The notes beneath the pieces were generated by a model that saw only the letters and a program-made list of their open reading frames with translations, ran no database searches and was not told where the DNA came from. This document shows positions 44,301 to 56,189 of a stretch of DNA of 64,000 bases, in pieces. The stretch's first letter is position 1, and every line of letters starts with the position of its first letter. The stretch is from Pomphorhynchus laevis (taxonomy: Eukaryota; Acanthocephala; Palaeacanthocephala; Echinorhynchida; Pomphorhynchidae). The stretch spans positions 62,001 through 126,000 of the forward strand of contig WNNJ02000645.1 of the NCBI GenBank assembly GCA_012934845.2. The letters run 5' to 3'. The position numbers were made by a program, and so were the translations under genes.

Positions 44301-44352
44301 GTAAATAATTTATATTGATTTTGTCTTATTTTCTACGCACCTTCTTTCATAG

Positions 44353-44421
44353 ATATCTTGAAAATCTGGATCGGAGGTTGACAGACTTGAATTACGGGAC
44401 TATATTTATGTTGGAAAAACT
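44353..44421 (+). CDS. LRR exon 11
   Basis: 69 nt, acceptor ttctttcatag, donor CT|gtatga. Reads YLENLDRRLTDLNYGTIFML then EKL. Consensus Asn shifted; ends LEKL like its neighbours. Confidence 0.7.
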
Positions 44422-45080
44422 GTATGAAATCTACTATTTTTTTATTTAAAGTTAAATCATATAGAATCTGTATTTTGACATTGCTCATTAACCGTTTTAT
44501 AAATTTGCTTCTGTACTGCAGTGACCTTTTAGTAGATTTCTAGTTTTGTTATTTTCAAAAAATAAAATATCTGTTCCTCGAAAATAGCATTAAAATAATT
44601 GGATAAAACTATTTTTACTCTTTGATTATCATTATATTCGTTAAACGAGTTATCTTTAGAACGTAAAATGTAACGACAATTAAATCTACGAGTACGGATA
44701 ACTTAATTTTAACTTAAAATTAAATGAGCAAATCTTGAAATTGGTGCAAATTTCCGACACGAATAACGTGGCAAGGGTGCGGCGTTATCATTACAACGCG
44801 GCATTGAAAAATATAAGTTGTATTGGAACATGCCCTTTAGAAAATACGACTAATCAACACATCTTGATTCTCTTTTAATAACAGACATTGTACCGTTTCA
44901 TTGTTCATCACAATTGTTTTATTAATGAGCATTTCTGTAATTATATTAATCACTTCTGCAAATTACTTAATAAAAGTTTTTGAGGCATTTATTTTGCCGC
45001 ACAGAATTTAACTTATAATTTCTTTAAAAAATGCTTTAGATCATAATTTAATTAAATTTCATTTAAACTTTTCTGTTTAG

Positions 45081-45152
45081 CTATTTGATAAATTCCGTGA
45101 ATATATCTGATCCAGAAACGCTAGATACAATGAATGAAACGTTGATTGAATT
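45081..45152 (+). CDS. LRR exon 12
   Basis: 72 nt, acceptor ttctgtttag, donor TT|gtaccc (non-ideal at +4 to +6). Reads YLINSVNISDPETLDTMNET then LIEL. Diverged LRR; phase and length support it. Confidence 0.65.
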
Positions 45153-45208
45153 GTACCCCTAATTTTTGAATTAGTTCTTTAATAAACAATTTATTCAATA
45201 TTTTCTAG

Positions 45209-45289
45209 AGTAATTATAAATCCAAATGGTGATACTGATGATCTCTTTACACATATTCTAATGATCAATTACCCGAATTTAGAAAAACT
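45209..45289 (+). CDS. LRR exon 13
   Basis: 81 nt (longest repeat exon), acceptor attttctag, donor CT|gtaaga. Reads VIINPNGDTDDLFTHILMIN then YPNLEKL. 27-residue LRR with PNLEKL end. Confidence 0.72.
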
Positions 45290-45342
45290 GTAAGAAATCA
45301 TAGATTCTGATAGAGACTAATTATTATTCACATTGTTGTTAG

Positions 45343-45414
45343 AGTGTTGGAGCAGTTTAAAGTCAACAATGTATTCCTGCCTTTTGGTCAGAGACTGCCG
45401 AAATTGCGTGAATT
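45343..45414 (+). CDS. LRR exon 14
   Basis: 72 nt, acceptor attgttgttag, donor TT|gttagt. Reads VLEQFKVNNVFLPFGQRLPK then LREL. 53-55 nt introns on both sides. Confidence 0.72.
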
Positions 45415-45469
45415 GTTAGTTATCTATTTAAAAATTATAATCAAATTCGGTTATGGTTTATTTTACTAG

Positions 45470-45541
45470 ATCACTTGCGAACAACGACATACATCATTAT
45501 TTAAAGTTTTTTATAAACTTACCTGACACTCTAGAAATACT
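45470..45541 (+). CDS. LRR exon 15
   Basis: 72 nt, acceptor attttactag, donor CT|gtaccg. Reads SLANNDIHHYLKFFINLPDT then LEIL. SLANNDI is a textbook LRR start. Confidence 0.8.
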
Positions 45542-45587
45542 GTACCGCCTTTATGCTTTTTATTTTAACGGTAATTTTTATATTTAG

Positions 45588-45659
45588 GAACTTGTCTCAC
45601 AACCCATTAATAAGTTTTGAATTTGCACACATCTTCGATTTACCAAATCTTTGGATTCT
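45588..45659 (+). CDS. LRR exon 16
   Basis: 72 nt, acceptor tttatatttag, donor CT|gtaagc. Reads NLSHNPLISFEFAHIFDLPN then LWIL. Canonical; joined to exon 15 by a 46-nt intron and a CTG junction codon. Confidence 0.86.
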
Positions 45660-45781
45660 GTAAGCATTTGCGTATCCTTTTATTTTTGTTCTTTGGAAAG
45701 TATAAATATCCAAGTTAGATTTAAAATAGTAAGGCTATTGAAAAATCTAAAAAATTAATCGTACCTTAATTATTTGTGAAG

Positions 45782-46136
45782 ATACGACGAAAAAGTTTTA
45801 ATTTTTAAAATATAAAAGAATGAGATTATTTTGATCACATTCATTATAGTATAATATAATTTAAGTTTTGTTGAATACAACTTTCGAAGATACAAAAATT
45901 AGTTACTGCAATTGTGCATTTATAACTTTCTCGAATATAAAGAAGTATGATGTACTAATAATTTAATGGGGAATCTTGATGGAATAAAACCAGACGAGTT
46001 GGTAATTTTTGAAATAAGTTGAAATTGTAAATGAAACTGTTTTTGTTGAATATAGACTATATAGCTGTTCACAGCAATTAAGAGCAGTTAGTCTTAATGC
46101 AATACAAACTCTATGAAATTGTGATAAGGTTATTAA
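45782..46136 (+). repeat. 355-bp duplicated segment, copy 2
   Basis: Near-identical direct copy of 36583-36937, about 9.2 kb away, starting 122 bases after LRR exon 16. Sharp ends at atacgacg and ttattaa. Confidence 0.85.
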
Positions 46137-46261
46137 AAAGCACAGCGTGTGATATAAATTTTATATGGGAAATATTTTATCATTCAAATTTATATCGATG
46201 TAAAAATGTTCTTCTTACTCGAGTAACATTACATAACATTTACCTAAATAAACAATATTTG

Positions 46262-48925
46262 TCTATTGTTTCCACTGATCCGGAGGTCGGTTGGTGGAGG
46301 CAGTACACGCACAAGACGTGACCAAGTATCACAATTCTGAGTGGTCGACCAGACTTCCCTTTCAGAATAACCTAAGGGTTTATTTGTAAAATGGAGAGTT
46401 TGATATCTCCAAAATACAGAGGTCCGCCTCGAGGGTCTACATCCAGAAGTTTTATCTGAAACACTATCCAAGGAAGGCGCCCCTATCGATCCTCAAAACT
46501 TGACCCAGCCACCTCAGCTATCTTTCTTCAACCTGGAGGAGCAGCGACTTTAATCCAAGATTCTAGCGGATAACCGAGATTCGAACTTTATCTATAATGC
46601 TGAAGCCGACCACACCACGACGGAACCTCATTTCGGTTGCATGTACTTGATATCTAGTCTTTACAGTCATGACCCAAAGTTAATGCCCATATATAAGGAT
46701 AGGTAAGAAGACAGATATAAATTGAAAGCTTAGCCTAAAGAATTAGCTCTCTCTTTACAACAACTGATTCGCACATAGAATCCATTACTGCATTAGCTGC
46801 ACATATCCGTATCTCAATCTCCATATTATTCTTAATATAATCCGGGAACAAGACATCTAAGTACTTGAACTCGTCTACGTCGGGTAAGACTTTATCAGCA
46901 ATTCGTATCGACGATGTACCTCAACATCAGCAATATGACATTACGAAGTTTGTTAACAACAGTAATAACCTCTGTCAAGGTAATGGGATCTTCCATTAAG
47001 CTCAAAGATACTTCTTCGATTAGAGAAGCAAGTCATCAGTATTAAGGATAATTCCAAAATGCTATTTCCAACGACTAAGGATGTCTTCAATATCGGTTAG
47101 CTGATGTCCATGATTGTTTAAAACAGTCTGAGCGGATTTCTGCTTTCCAACACGAGGGGCTTTGATTGTTCTGAACATCTTAGAAGCTCACCAATATTCA
47201 AGTTTAAGACAAACTTCACCCCAGTCGCTTTATCTAACTCAGCAACTGCTAAAGCTGCAGCTCTCTTGGCATGTTGATACCTGTCTACAGCATCAAGTAA
47301 CCTATCATGCAAGGTTGCCTTACATGCCACATTCTTCTGATAAACGACAGATCTTACTACTGGTGTCCACCAAGCAGTTCGAGGACTACCTGCACGACAG
47401 GCACCCGCAGTCTTCAAATTACAGCTCTCCGAAGTCGCTTTGTCAAGCGAAGTTTTGAACTCAGACCATTCTTGTGCGAAAGTCTCCACCTCTTAATGCA
47501 ATCGAGCAAAGTTAGCTCGAATGTAGTTAGTAAAGACTTTCATTGCAGAAGCATTTTCCAGACGTATCTAACAAACCCTAACACTACGTTTAGGTTTCTC
47601 AGATATATCTTGTAGCCACTTTGCCAGTGAATCTTACTAATTACAAGGTAGTGGTCAGTTGACAGTTCAGCTCCTATCTACACATCTGCGTCCAGGACAT
47701 ATTGTGGCAAATCAGATGATACGACTACGAAATCAATCATTGATTGTTGACTAAGAGTATCCTGATGCCATGTGCATCGGTGTATATTTTTATGTTCGAA
47801 AATGGTGTTGGTGATTGACAAATTGTTACGATAACAAAAATGGAACAAATCAACACCACTGGTGTTCAGATCGAGAGTTCCGTTCCTCCCCACCACTGCG
47901 TTTCAGGTAGCATAGTCATTACCAACGTGAGCAATGAAGTCGCATAATAAAATGAAGAAATCATAATCAGGTTTAGTGCCAAGTAAATCCAAAATATCAT
48001 CAACAAAAGTTGCGTATTCCGAGCTAGTGTTAGGTTCATAAGCACACACAGCAGGTAACCCATTTCCTTCTTTGACTACAAGTCTCAAGGACGCCAACAT
48101 TTCATTTACTGGGAAAAACTTCTCTGTCGCTAACGACAACCGGGGGTTTGTGATTATTTGCAAATTCACCTATCGACGCTTTTTCGTAGCAACTCCCGAA
48201 TAGTGTAAGGTCCAACTTTGATCCAAAAGTTGTGTACCGGAACCAGAATAATTACCAGTGGTAACTCCGACTATTTCAAGATCAAAGAGGTTTACCTTCC
48301 TCACTAGATATGTTCTTTCCCCGCTAACGAAGTAATGTTTCACGTTCCTTCATTTTTAGACTAGTCAACTGCAGTAAACGTCGATGTTTGGTTTGCCCAT
48401 TCCGCGCAACTGCCCGAGTGTAAGTCACCCGACTTTGGCTATTCCTCTGGTAAGTGGTGAGATTTACATCGTTTTGATTTTGAGTTACTAAATTGTATAT
48501 CGTCGTCATTGTCATTGTCTTTATTTTTGTTCAGTTATCTGGTGTTCTCCATATCCTTTAGTAATTCAATAAAATTTCCTGCAAGTAAGCAGGTTTATGT
48601 TCAGATATCTGCTGTCCCCCATATCCTCAGATAGTCCAATATCTTCTGCTGAGGGCAAGCAAGACTTCATTATCCCCCTACTACTTTCTTAAGATTAATC
48701 CACCGTTGTAGTCATGAGAGTGATCTAAGCTAGTCCACTAAATAACTAGCCATTCGGCTGAAACAAGCCGTACATTTATTTAGCAGTATGAATTATCAGG
48801 TGTTGCCCAGACCGTTCGATGGGGTATGTTAACTGACAATAGGCAATATCCGAACCGAACATCTCACTCAATGACATATCGCTTCAGCCTGCATCTAGCG
48901 GTTCTACTCAAGTCCACATGTTTAA
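46262..48925 (-). mobile_element. RTE/BovB-like LINE, old
   Basis: Minus strand. Endonuclease traces: FFPVNEMLASLRLVVKEGNG, YDFFILLCDFIAHVGND (GDFNAHVGND in intact relatives), then GRNGTLDLNTSGVDLFHFC, SITNTIFEHKNIHRCTWHQD and SMIDFVVVSSDLPQYVLDAD. A linker with AWWTPVVRSVVYQK at 47489-47118. The C-terminus reads as a decayed VMT...VGLS...LGLKSLLLQVE, ending REVWSTTQNCDTWSRLVRVL and PPPTDL at 46266. The clade name is from memory of these blocks. The RT motif region between is badly decayed, with many breaks. It sits in the intron between LRR exons 16 and 17. Confidence 0.75.
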
Positions 48926-49201
48926 ACTATTTGCAATACAACATTTAAATAAGACAGTACATCGGCTGCGATTCATTCATTTATTCTAATATTATATTTA
49001 ATACAACTAGCAGGTAATTGTTAAAGCATTAAAGCATAACATTCAACCTCTTTGTAAATGATAGTATATATTATACACTATATACTTTATGTTATGCTAG
49101 TGACATTACGAACGTGCCCATCTCAAATAATACTTCAAAATCAGTGATGTACGTAACCTAAATCATTATTATGAAGCCAAAACTCAATCGCTTATCTTTA
49201 G

Positions 49202-49261
49202 CTTTGATAATGTCAGTATTCCCTCGCTGTTTCTTATGAAGGAGAACAAACTGGAATTCTT
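49202..49261 (+). CDS. LRR exon 17
   Basis: 60 nt, acceptor cttatctttag, donor TT|gtaagt (strong). Reads FDNVSIPSLFLMKENKLEFL. Short for an LRR; the Leu spacing and phase fit. Junction codon with exon 16 is CTC (Leu). Confidence 0.62.
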
Positions 49262-49999
49262 GTAAGTAACCATTAATTCAACCAAATAGATTCACATTTT
49301 TATTAACTAAAAAATACTTATATTAATACAGATCGTTAAATTTTGTATAGTAAGTAATATATATTTTGCTAACGTTTTAAAAAATGAAATCGTAGATAAT
49401 TTTCATTTTATTTTTAAGATAGAAATTTTGTCATAGTTCATTTTAGGTAAAGATAAGCTGTCCATTTATGCTCGTTTAAATTCGCTCTGGGAAAAATTAG
49501 AAATTAAATTTCATTTATACAACGGTATTTTTATTTCTATAAGGATTGCCTTTCTTTATGGCATAGATCGATGGTTTTGATTTAGATACCTTGATTAACT
49601 ATAAAATTTCTTTGAGTGTTAGTTTAACTGTTGTATAATAAAATCAAGTTACCTAAATTTATATTGAGTAATCATTTCTTAATACAAATGCCAACCGCTA
49701 AAAGTTTTTTTGTACGGAAAGATTCCATCATCTTGACGTAGCGAATTTAACTGTTAGGATTTTTTGACTCTGCGCTCATGGTATCTCATCAGAAGATTCG
49801 ATTTTATTATCAAAATTGCTTAAACGTATTTCTACCGAAAATATGCATAGTCACATAAGAAAATTGCCTTACTCAATCATTATTACAAGTTCCCAACAAA
49901 TATATTTGCTTGGAATTTTTGTTTCCCACTTGTCTCCATTTAGAAAACTATATTGCATAGTGAGCACTATACTATAAATAATAGAGCATCATCATCGTA
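49262..49999. other. no gene recognised
   Basis: AT-rich intron sequence of the LRR model; no element or frame seen. Confidence 0.4.
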
Positions 50000-50470
50000 C
50001 TTCAATAAACTTACTTAGATGTCTTTATGACGACTTTATTGATTTTTTAAGCATTTGATTCTATTAACCACCTGTTATTGTTATCTAAAAGACCCTTTTT
50101 ATGAGAGATTGTTAGTTTTGAGTTATAGTCCTCTAGGAAATATTGTGCTTTAATCATTTAAGGATTGATCATATCAAATCTGACTATACCGAAGAGCAGT
50201 ATACTACACTAAGATCCAATAATGTCCACTGTTCTCATCAATTTTGCAAGACGTTGTTACAAATCAACGATGGACCCATATAGTCTCAATACTATATATT
50301 TATGATATAGTCATTTTATGCCCAAATATTATATGCATAAAAGCTGTAATGACTGCATTATGGAAGTACCATAAAAGTATTTCATTGGCAGTAAATATAA
50401 GCAAGTCGAAGATAACGACATTCAGAGATGAATGGTCTACGAGACATGCAGACAAAATAATTTTGAGTTA
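50000..50470 (+). mobile_element. decayed LINE RT fragment
   Basis: Plus strand: FIDF...AFDSIN-like traces at about 50030-50070 (motif A), then an open run 50244-50471 with ILYIYDIVILCPNIICIKAV (motif C, YIYD for YADD) and SLAVNISKSKITTFRDEW, the usual V-N-x-x-K-S-K block after motif C. Different lineage from LINE-A. Very old. Confidence 0.55.
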
Positions 50471-50715
50471 GTTGATAAATTGGAAATTATCATTATTAAT
50501 GATTTGTTGGTTTCTTTTTTAATTAAAAGCAATAGTAAAAATATGCAATAAAGAAAAATAAATAATTAAAACATTTTTAAGATATTAAAATACATTTAAT
50601 ACATTAAAATTTATATTAAAATACATTTTAATTCTAATTGTTCTGTTGTCAATTTGGCTTATCTTAGATGCGTAAATAAATGTGTTCGGATCGATTCTAT
50701 AAAATATCTTTCCAG

Positions 50716-50775
50716 GAATCGACATGTTTTAAAATGCCCTGAACCACTAAATAATATTGAGCGGTTTAAGAAAGG
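50716..50775 (+). CDS. LRR-gene exon 18 with cysteine
   Basis: 60 nt, acceptor atctttccag, donor GG|gtaagt (strong). Reads NRHVLKCPEPLNNIERFKKG. The N-x-x-x-L-x-C-P look suggests either a variant LRR or a C-terminal cap. If it is a cap, the exons from 53726 onward could belong to a second, neighbouring LRR gene. Confidence 0.5.
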
Positions 50776-51126
50776 GTAAGTGCTTATTTTATTCCTAATA
50801 AATTGAAGTTAAATAGTTTTTGTGACTATTGATCATGTTTCCGATCATATAGTCAAAGGAGCATTTTCTATTAGCATTTAATTTTATTACATTGGTGTGC
50901 CAACTTAATAGCAATAATAAAAATGGAAGTTTTACCTACACGAGAATATCAATAATTTATTAATCGATGTTTCGTCCAATCTCAGAGATAATTTTCGAGA
51001 AAAAATTATACAAACATTTAAACAGTCAGTCATAAGTACTTACAATTCAGGAAGAAGTTAAAGACATTCACAACTCATGCAATCATTTGGTATTTTTAAA
51101 TTGTAGTATATGCAATGAAAATAGCC

Positions 51127-51152
51127 GTTTCGGCGCACAACGCCTTTTTCAG
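51127..51152 (-). ncRNA. hammerhead-like core motif
   Basis: Minus strand: CTGAAAA (G8 replaced by A), one extra A, GGCG / TTGTG / CGCC, then GAAACGGC. Closest of the set to the GAAACG ending usual in PLE-linked motifs; lies about 440 bases from a PLE nuclease remnant. Confidence 0.35.
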
Positions 51153-51485
51153 AAATAATTGTAATAAGTTTATATTGTAATAAGTTTATAAAGATGACCA
51201 AAGCAGTGATGGCTGGACAAATTATACAAGGATTTACAAGCTGCTTGATTGCAGCCGGATCTGGCACACCAACGGGCGAAATGGAGGACGCGTACATTGA
51301 GAACCGACTATGCTTCCATACGGGATTAACGGCAAAAAAGATTTATAACATATTTATTTATATATTATATATGTTATATACATAAATATTATTACATATG
51401 TTTTATATTTATATATAAGCAATGCTTGAGTATGCCGAACCGACGCCTGGAATCATTTTAAAACTTTCCGTAATATTTATCATTT

Positions 51486-51532
51486 AGAATAGATAACCAG
51501 GCTAATCACCTCATAATCTGGTTATCTATTCT
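51486..51532. repeat. perfect 15-bp hairpin
   Basis: agaatagataaccag and ctggttatctattct are exact complements, separated by 17 bases. Role unknown; could be the end of a small fold-back element. Confidence 0.7.
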
Positions 51533-51589
51533 ATATGTTACATTTCAACCATCCGTACGCGAAATCAGAAATGTATGTCAAATTAAATT

Positions 51590-52030
51590 CGAATATCACC
51601 CGGCGTATGCAGACATTTAAAGGAGTATCGAAACAGCTTAACGACAACTAGATCCATTACTGGCTGCTTATACAAACGAGGTAACATCATGCTTTTCAAC
51701 TGTTTAGCCATACGCAATATTGTTTGTAAGAATCATGGAAAGAATACATAGATGACATCGCCTAAATGCTACAGCAAACTTGATAGACGACCCCGGTGAA
51801 AGTGTTGTAGTGACATGCTTGTAACGGAATGGTTTGAAGCTACAAAGACGGGCGTAAGATATCGCTTGAACAATGAATCTAATTGCAAATCGGTAGAGAA
51901 TATCTATGCATGTACTCGTCAATATTGTGAAGAGCAGTACATCGGCGAAACTGAAAAATCAATAAACATAGGACAAAACAATAGAATGTATAATACTAGC
52001 AAAGCTGAAAGGAGAATGGTATCGCAGTAA
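51590..52030 (+). mobile_element. Penelope-like remnant with GIY-YIG nuclease
   Basis: The frame at 51815-52030 contains RYRLNNESNCKSVENIYACT and then EEQYIGETEKSINIGQNNRM. The I-Y-A-x...Q-Y-I-G-E-T-E-K-S block is the GIY-YIG endonuclease core that follows the RT in Penelope elements. Upstream to 51590 only decayed RT-like traces. A separate family from the nuclease-less copies at 4767 and 8105. Broken and old. Confidence 0.6.
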
Positions 52031-52475
52031 GACAAATATGTTAAAATCCAGGTCACATCATGAAAACATGAGTTCTCGAAAGTGAATTAATGAATACGAA
52101 TGAAAGAAATAAGATATATTAGTTTTAGATAGGAATAACGATAACTGACAAAATGCTAAATGATCAACACATATATCACTTTCCTTAATTTTTCTCCTTT
52201 TTATCTGATCCAAATTCTTCCAGAAATGCCTTGGTATAACAATTGTTTTATTATTGCTGTATGAGTGCAAATTGAAATTTCAAATGTGATACTTATGAAG
52301 AAGAGAAACTTCCAAAAGCTTTAGATTTAAAATAAAAAAGCATTGCAATGCCGTTTATTTTTTATAATTCATTCTATTCAAGAATTCACATAATGGATCT
52401 ACTTCAAAATGCGGTTTACAACTCAAGATTAAATATATATGATTTGTTCTTTCCTGAGAAACGGTCCGGGATATC

Positions 52476-52950
52476 TTACGCACTACGGCATTTATAGAAA
52501 ATGATGTTGCTTGATGTACTGGACTTTAATTCACTACTTTTAGACACCATGACACTTCTAGACGACACTTTAGCATCGAAATGATGGAATACTCGGCAAC
52601 ACTCATCAGTAGAATGAAGTACTACTGGTAGTTTCAGTTGCCTGTGTGACATTGTGAATGAAGGCGTTTCCAACAATTTGTTTGATTTTCTGAGGCTTGC
52701 GCTCTTTACCAGATCGAATTAGAGTGCGGACAATCCTCACACACTAGGTAAAGGTTGTTGCTGAAGTGTCACTGCACCCGTTTGATCCTAAATGAATGCG
52801 GCGTGTATAATTGAGGTGCATAGATGTGCTGATTGAAAATTGTGTTGCTTGGTATACTGGACTTTGATTCACGACTTTCAGTCATCATGTCACATCTAGA
52901 CGACCACTTTAGCGACCGATGACACGACAATTTTCTCCTTAGTCTCTCAG
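52476..52950 (-). repeat. distant relatives of the ~200-bp repeat, two units
   Basis: Two related stretches: 52500-52580 (tgttgcttgatgtactggac, then cacttctagacgac) and 52840-52920 (tgttgcttggtatactggac, then cacatctagacgac), period about 345. The first continues into caacactcatcagtagaatg, similar to the 19290-19330 copy. Again a tandem pair. Confidence 0.55.
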
Positions 52951-53725
52951 AATGCTTCGGGTAGTGTTAGGTAAATAAAAATACTGATGTATATCAAGCG
53001 CATTAATGGTACTCTCTGTACATTAAAACCAGAAGATACTTATTATCTCATAATTCTACGCTATTCTGGCTAATATACCTCTATCCATCTTTTCGCAACA
53101 AGTAAGACAACCGGGTTTCACCCTTGGAAAAAGCGAGATTTGCTTTAAAACGAACTCAACGTATGTCGTTAAGAAGAGTATATTATGTACACATTTTGTG
53201 TACTTTGGCTATAACGAGTTCATTTTGTTTATATGTCTTTCACGAGATAAAATAAAGATTATTTAATTTCTTATTTCAATGTTGTCGACATTCATGAACA
53301 ATTACTGGTCATTTGAGCTCTAAAAATATTTGATTTGCTAATCCTTCCGTTGTCGCGCTGGTGTATTCTTAAGGGTATTGATCTTACTTCTTAAGAATAA
53401 GAATATAAAAATTAAAGTGTTGCAACAAATTTCCATTGTACAAGTTACTTTTTGGTTGACTTAATTTGAAATCGTCTTTCTTGTATTATTGTTATTTCAC
53501 GGAGTTTCTTATTATTATATAAAGTTTTTGTTGCAGTTTGTTAAAATCAAAATTAATCTTCTAATTATTTACTAAATTTGTGATTCATATCTATGTTCTT
53601 ATGTATTTATAAATGAACACATTTTTAAAAATATTAAAATCTTTGTATGTAATGCAATTAACATATAATGTGGATAACAGTTGTTATTTTTGTAGCAATA
53701 AGAAAATATTAATTTTTAATTTTAG

Positions 53726-53776
53726 AGTTATTTTTTCAAATTATAATGACCTCGTACTCCCTTGTCTTGAAGAACT
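53726..53776 (+). CDS. LRR exon 19 (short)
   Basis: 51 nt, acceptor ttttaattttag, donor CT|gtaagt. Reads VIFSNYNDLVLPCLEEL. Only 17 residues, but it keeps the N-x-x-x-L and CLEEL end and both splice sites are good. Confidence 0.6.
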
Positions 53777-55777
53777 GTAAGTAAATATTGTGATGTTGAT
53801 ATTCATTTTTAAATAAAATTTTGTATAACTCACAAGTTACTAATTTAACAATGTAAAATTTTATATAACTCACAAAGTACTAATGGTTTATGCTTTCCTG
53901 ATGAAGCTATATTATTTATTTTTTATTATAATGTCTTTGATTTTAGTGAGATAAATGGCGATTATTACGATACATTTCAAATACATAGATTGGCTATCAT
54001 CATTTGACGAATCCATGACATTTCACTTGGTTTCCTTTCTTCTTATATTTTGAACTCTGTGATTTAGTGAGGTCATATTCATAAATCGAATTATCTTGGA
54101 GATTTTAAGCGCGTTATAGAATCATATACTTTTCTCTAATTTTCCCTTATTTTGTTTCTGATATAATTTTTAAGTGGCCATCAATATCACCCAATACTAT
54201 TACAATCAAACTCTCATTTAACAGGATATTTATATTGTATCTACTAGTTTTTATATTATATTTAGTTTGCATATTTCCCAACAGCACATGCATATATATA
54301 CGAGCTATTGAAATTCAATTTTAAACGCATCTAAATGAAGCGATTGGTGGAGGTTGTTTAAAAAATTACAATATGCATTGTTTCAGCGTAAACGCTTTCT
54401 GTAAAATCAAAACTAGATATTTTCGTTACTAAGATCATGTAACAGAAATTGCACATTCTGTACTAAAATTAAATTTTAAAATGTAATCATCTTAATCTTG
54501 AAAATAAGTTTTATAATCCAGTATTTTTATGTGACTTTTAATAGATAATTTATCTTGTATTAGAATAAAGATTGGAGGTAATAATTCATATCACGGAAGT
54601 TACCATTCCATTCTGTTCACACATCATCGATGTATCAGCAATAAAGATTTGTTATTGTATATTTATCTCTGTAGCTATCTATTCAACCCATTTAAGGATG
54701 AAAATAGCATAAATAGATACAATATTGTACTCCTTGACGCTTTCTTCATTATTTTATATATTATCTATTTGAATCTGAGGAAACTATCTATAATATTGTT
54801 TGTAGTAACAATAATATACGCTTTATTCTCTTTAAAATCTATCCGTCTAGTTTTATTAATAAAATACATGCTAATATTTCAAATTCTTGTATTTTGAATG
54901 AATGCACAATTTTTAAATTTTAAGGTTTGATACTGGTAAAATATCGGAATTACAAATTATACGATATTTATGGCTGATAGTTATCTTTGTGAATCTATTG
55001 TAAAAATACATGCTAGCAAGATATGTATTATACATCGATAGCTCTTTAATACCAATTGTCCCGAATCGCAGCGATACGGTGCAATGAATATATTCGAGTA
55101 TTGTAAACATTCATAGTCTATCAGCAATCAAATCCCTGGACTTGTTTCAGCTATTTAAGCTTCATTAGTATTGTCCAGATTTCAAGTGTCAATAAGTATA
55201 CACCACAATCTAAAAGCATCATAACAAGAATAATTTTTACAATAATATTCTTACTGAAAAAGTTAAAGTAGTTAAAACATAAACACTAACTTTTCAAATG
55301 AATATTGATTACAGTGGAGATTTCAAAATTTTCAAATTTTTCAAACAAACATTGACAGCAGAGGAATATTAAACATTTCACTCACTACATTTAAAATATG
55401 GTGAACCAATTGGCTTAGTATTGAAAACTAAATTTGATAATAAATTCACCGAGTATTACATAGTGTCAAAACATCATTTTTATGTACAGATCGCTTATCG
55501 TGATTATTACAAAACTCGTTCAAATATAAATATGTTTTTTAAATTTAAGAAATAAAAATAGCTTTTGTACTATAAAATAGATAATTTTTATCGAAATTAA
55601 TATTTCCAAAAATTACAATTTTAGTATATGGCGTTTTAAATTACCGAAACAGATAAAATATACAACTTCCGAATTTAATTTATTTGATATTTTGTTAATT
55701 GACTTATTACATAGTTTCTGATTAATTTAACTAATTAGTATTTATACCGCTAGGTAATTTGCTTTTATTTTCTTAAG
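53777..55777. other. intron-like sequence, no gene
   Basis: AT-rich. A PLE-tail-like piece lies at about 54510-54560 (ccagtatttttatgtgactt). A hydrophobic open stretch at 54649-54897 lacks support. Nothing else. Confidence 0.4.
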
Positions 55778-55846
55778 AATTATTGATTTTTCAAAAACAT
55801 TGGAAACTAACGTCATCTTATTTTCTGCTATAAAAGTACAGTCATT
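55778..55846 (+). CDS. LRR exon 20
   Basis: 69 nt, acceptor ttttattttcttaag, donor TT|gtaagt. Reads IIDFSKTLETNVILFSAIKV then QSL. Diverged LRR; correct phase. Confidence 0.6.
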
Positions 55847-56189
55847 GTAAGTAGAACACATTTTAAGTACGAATGTACCCGCTGTGTTATTTTAAAACTA
55901 GCACAAACCAGTTATTTGTTATTATATATAATATTAATTTATCTAATATTATATAAATTATATATTAAATCAATTCATTTGTAATATTTAATATTATAAA
56001 TTTCTGCATTTGTGAACAACATATTATCAACATTACTGACTTAATTTATCAATCATGTTAGATCCTGGTCTATTTCTAATTATGAAACATTTACATCGAT
56101 TTTGTTTCGACATCATTTGACGTTATTCTCTCAGAGTAAAAACTTTAAAATGTTAATGAAATATCTTTCACATTGACAATAATAATGTA

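Noticed and set aside
47162-47615. Plus-strand open frames of about 100 codons
   Set aside because: Antisense shadows of the minus-strand RTE-like LINE.
53949-54010. Possible LRR exon after gattttag (EINGDYYDTFQIHRLAII)
   Set aside because: Runs into a stop with no donor in phase 2.
54649-54897. 82-codon hydrophobic open frame
   Set aside because: All-hydrophobic reading expected from AT-rich DNA; no splice context, homology or signal-peptide logic.
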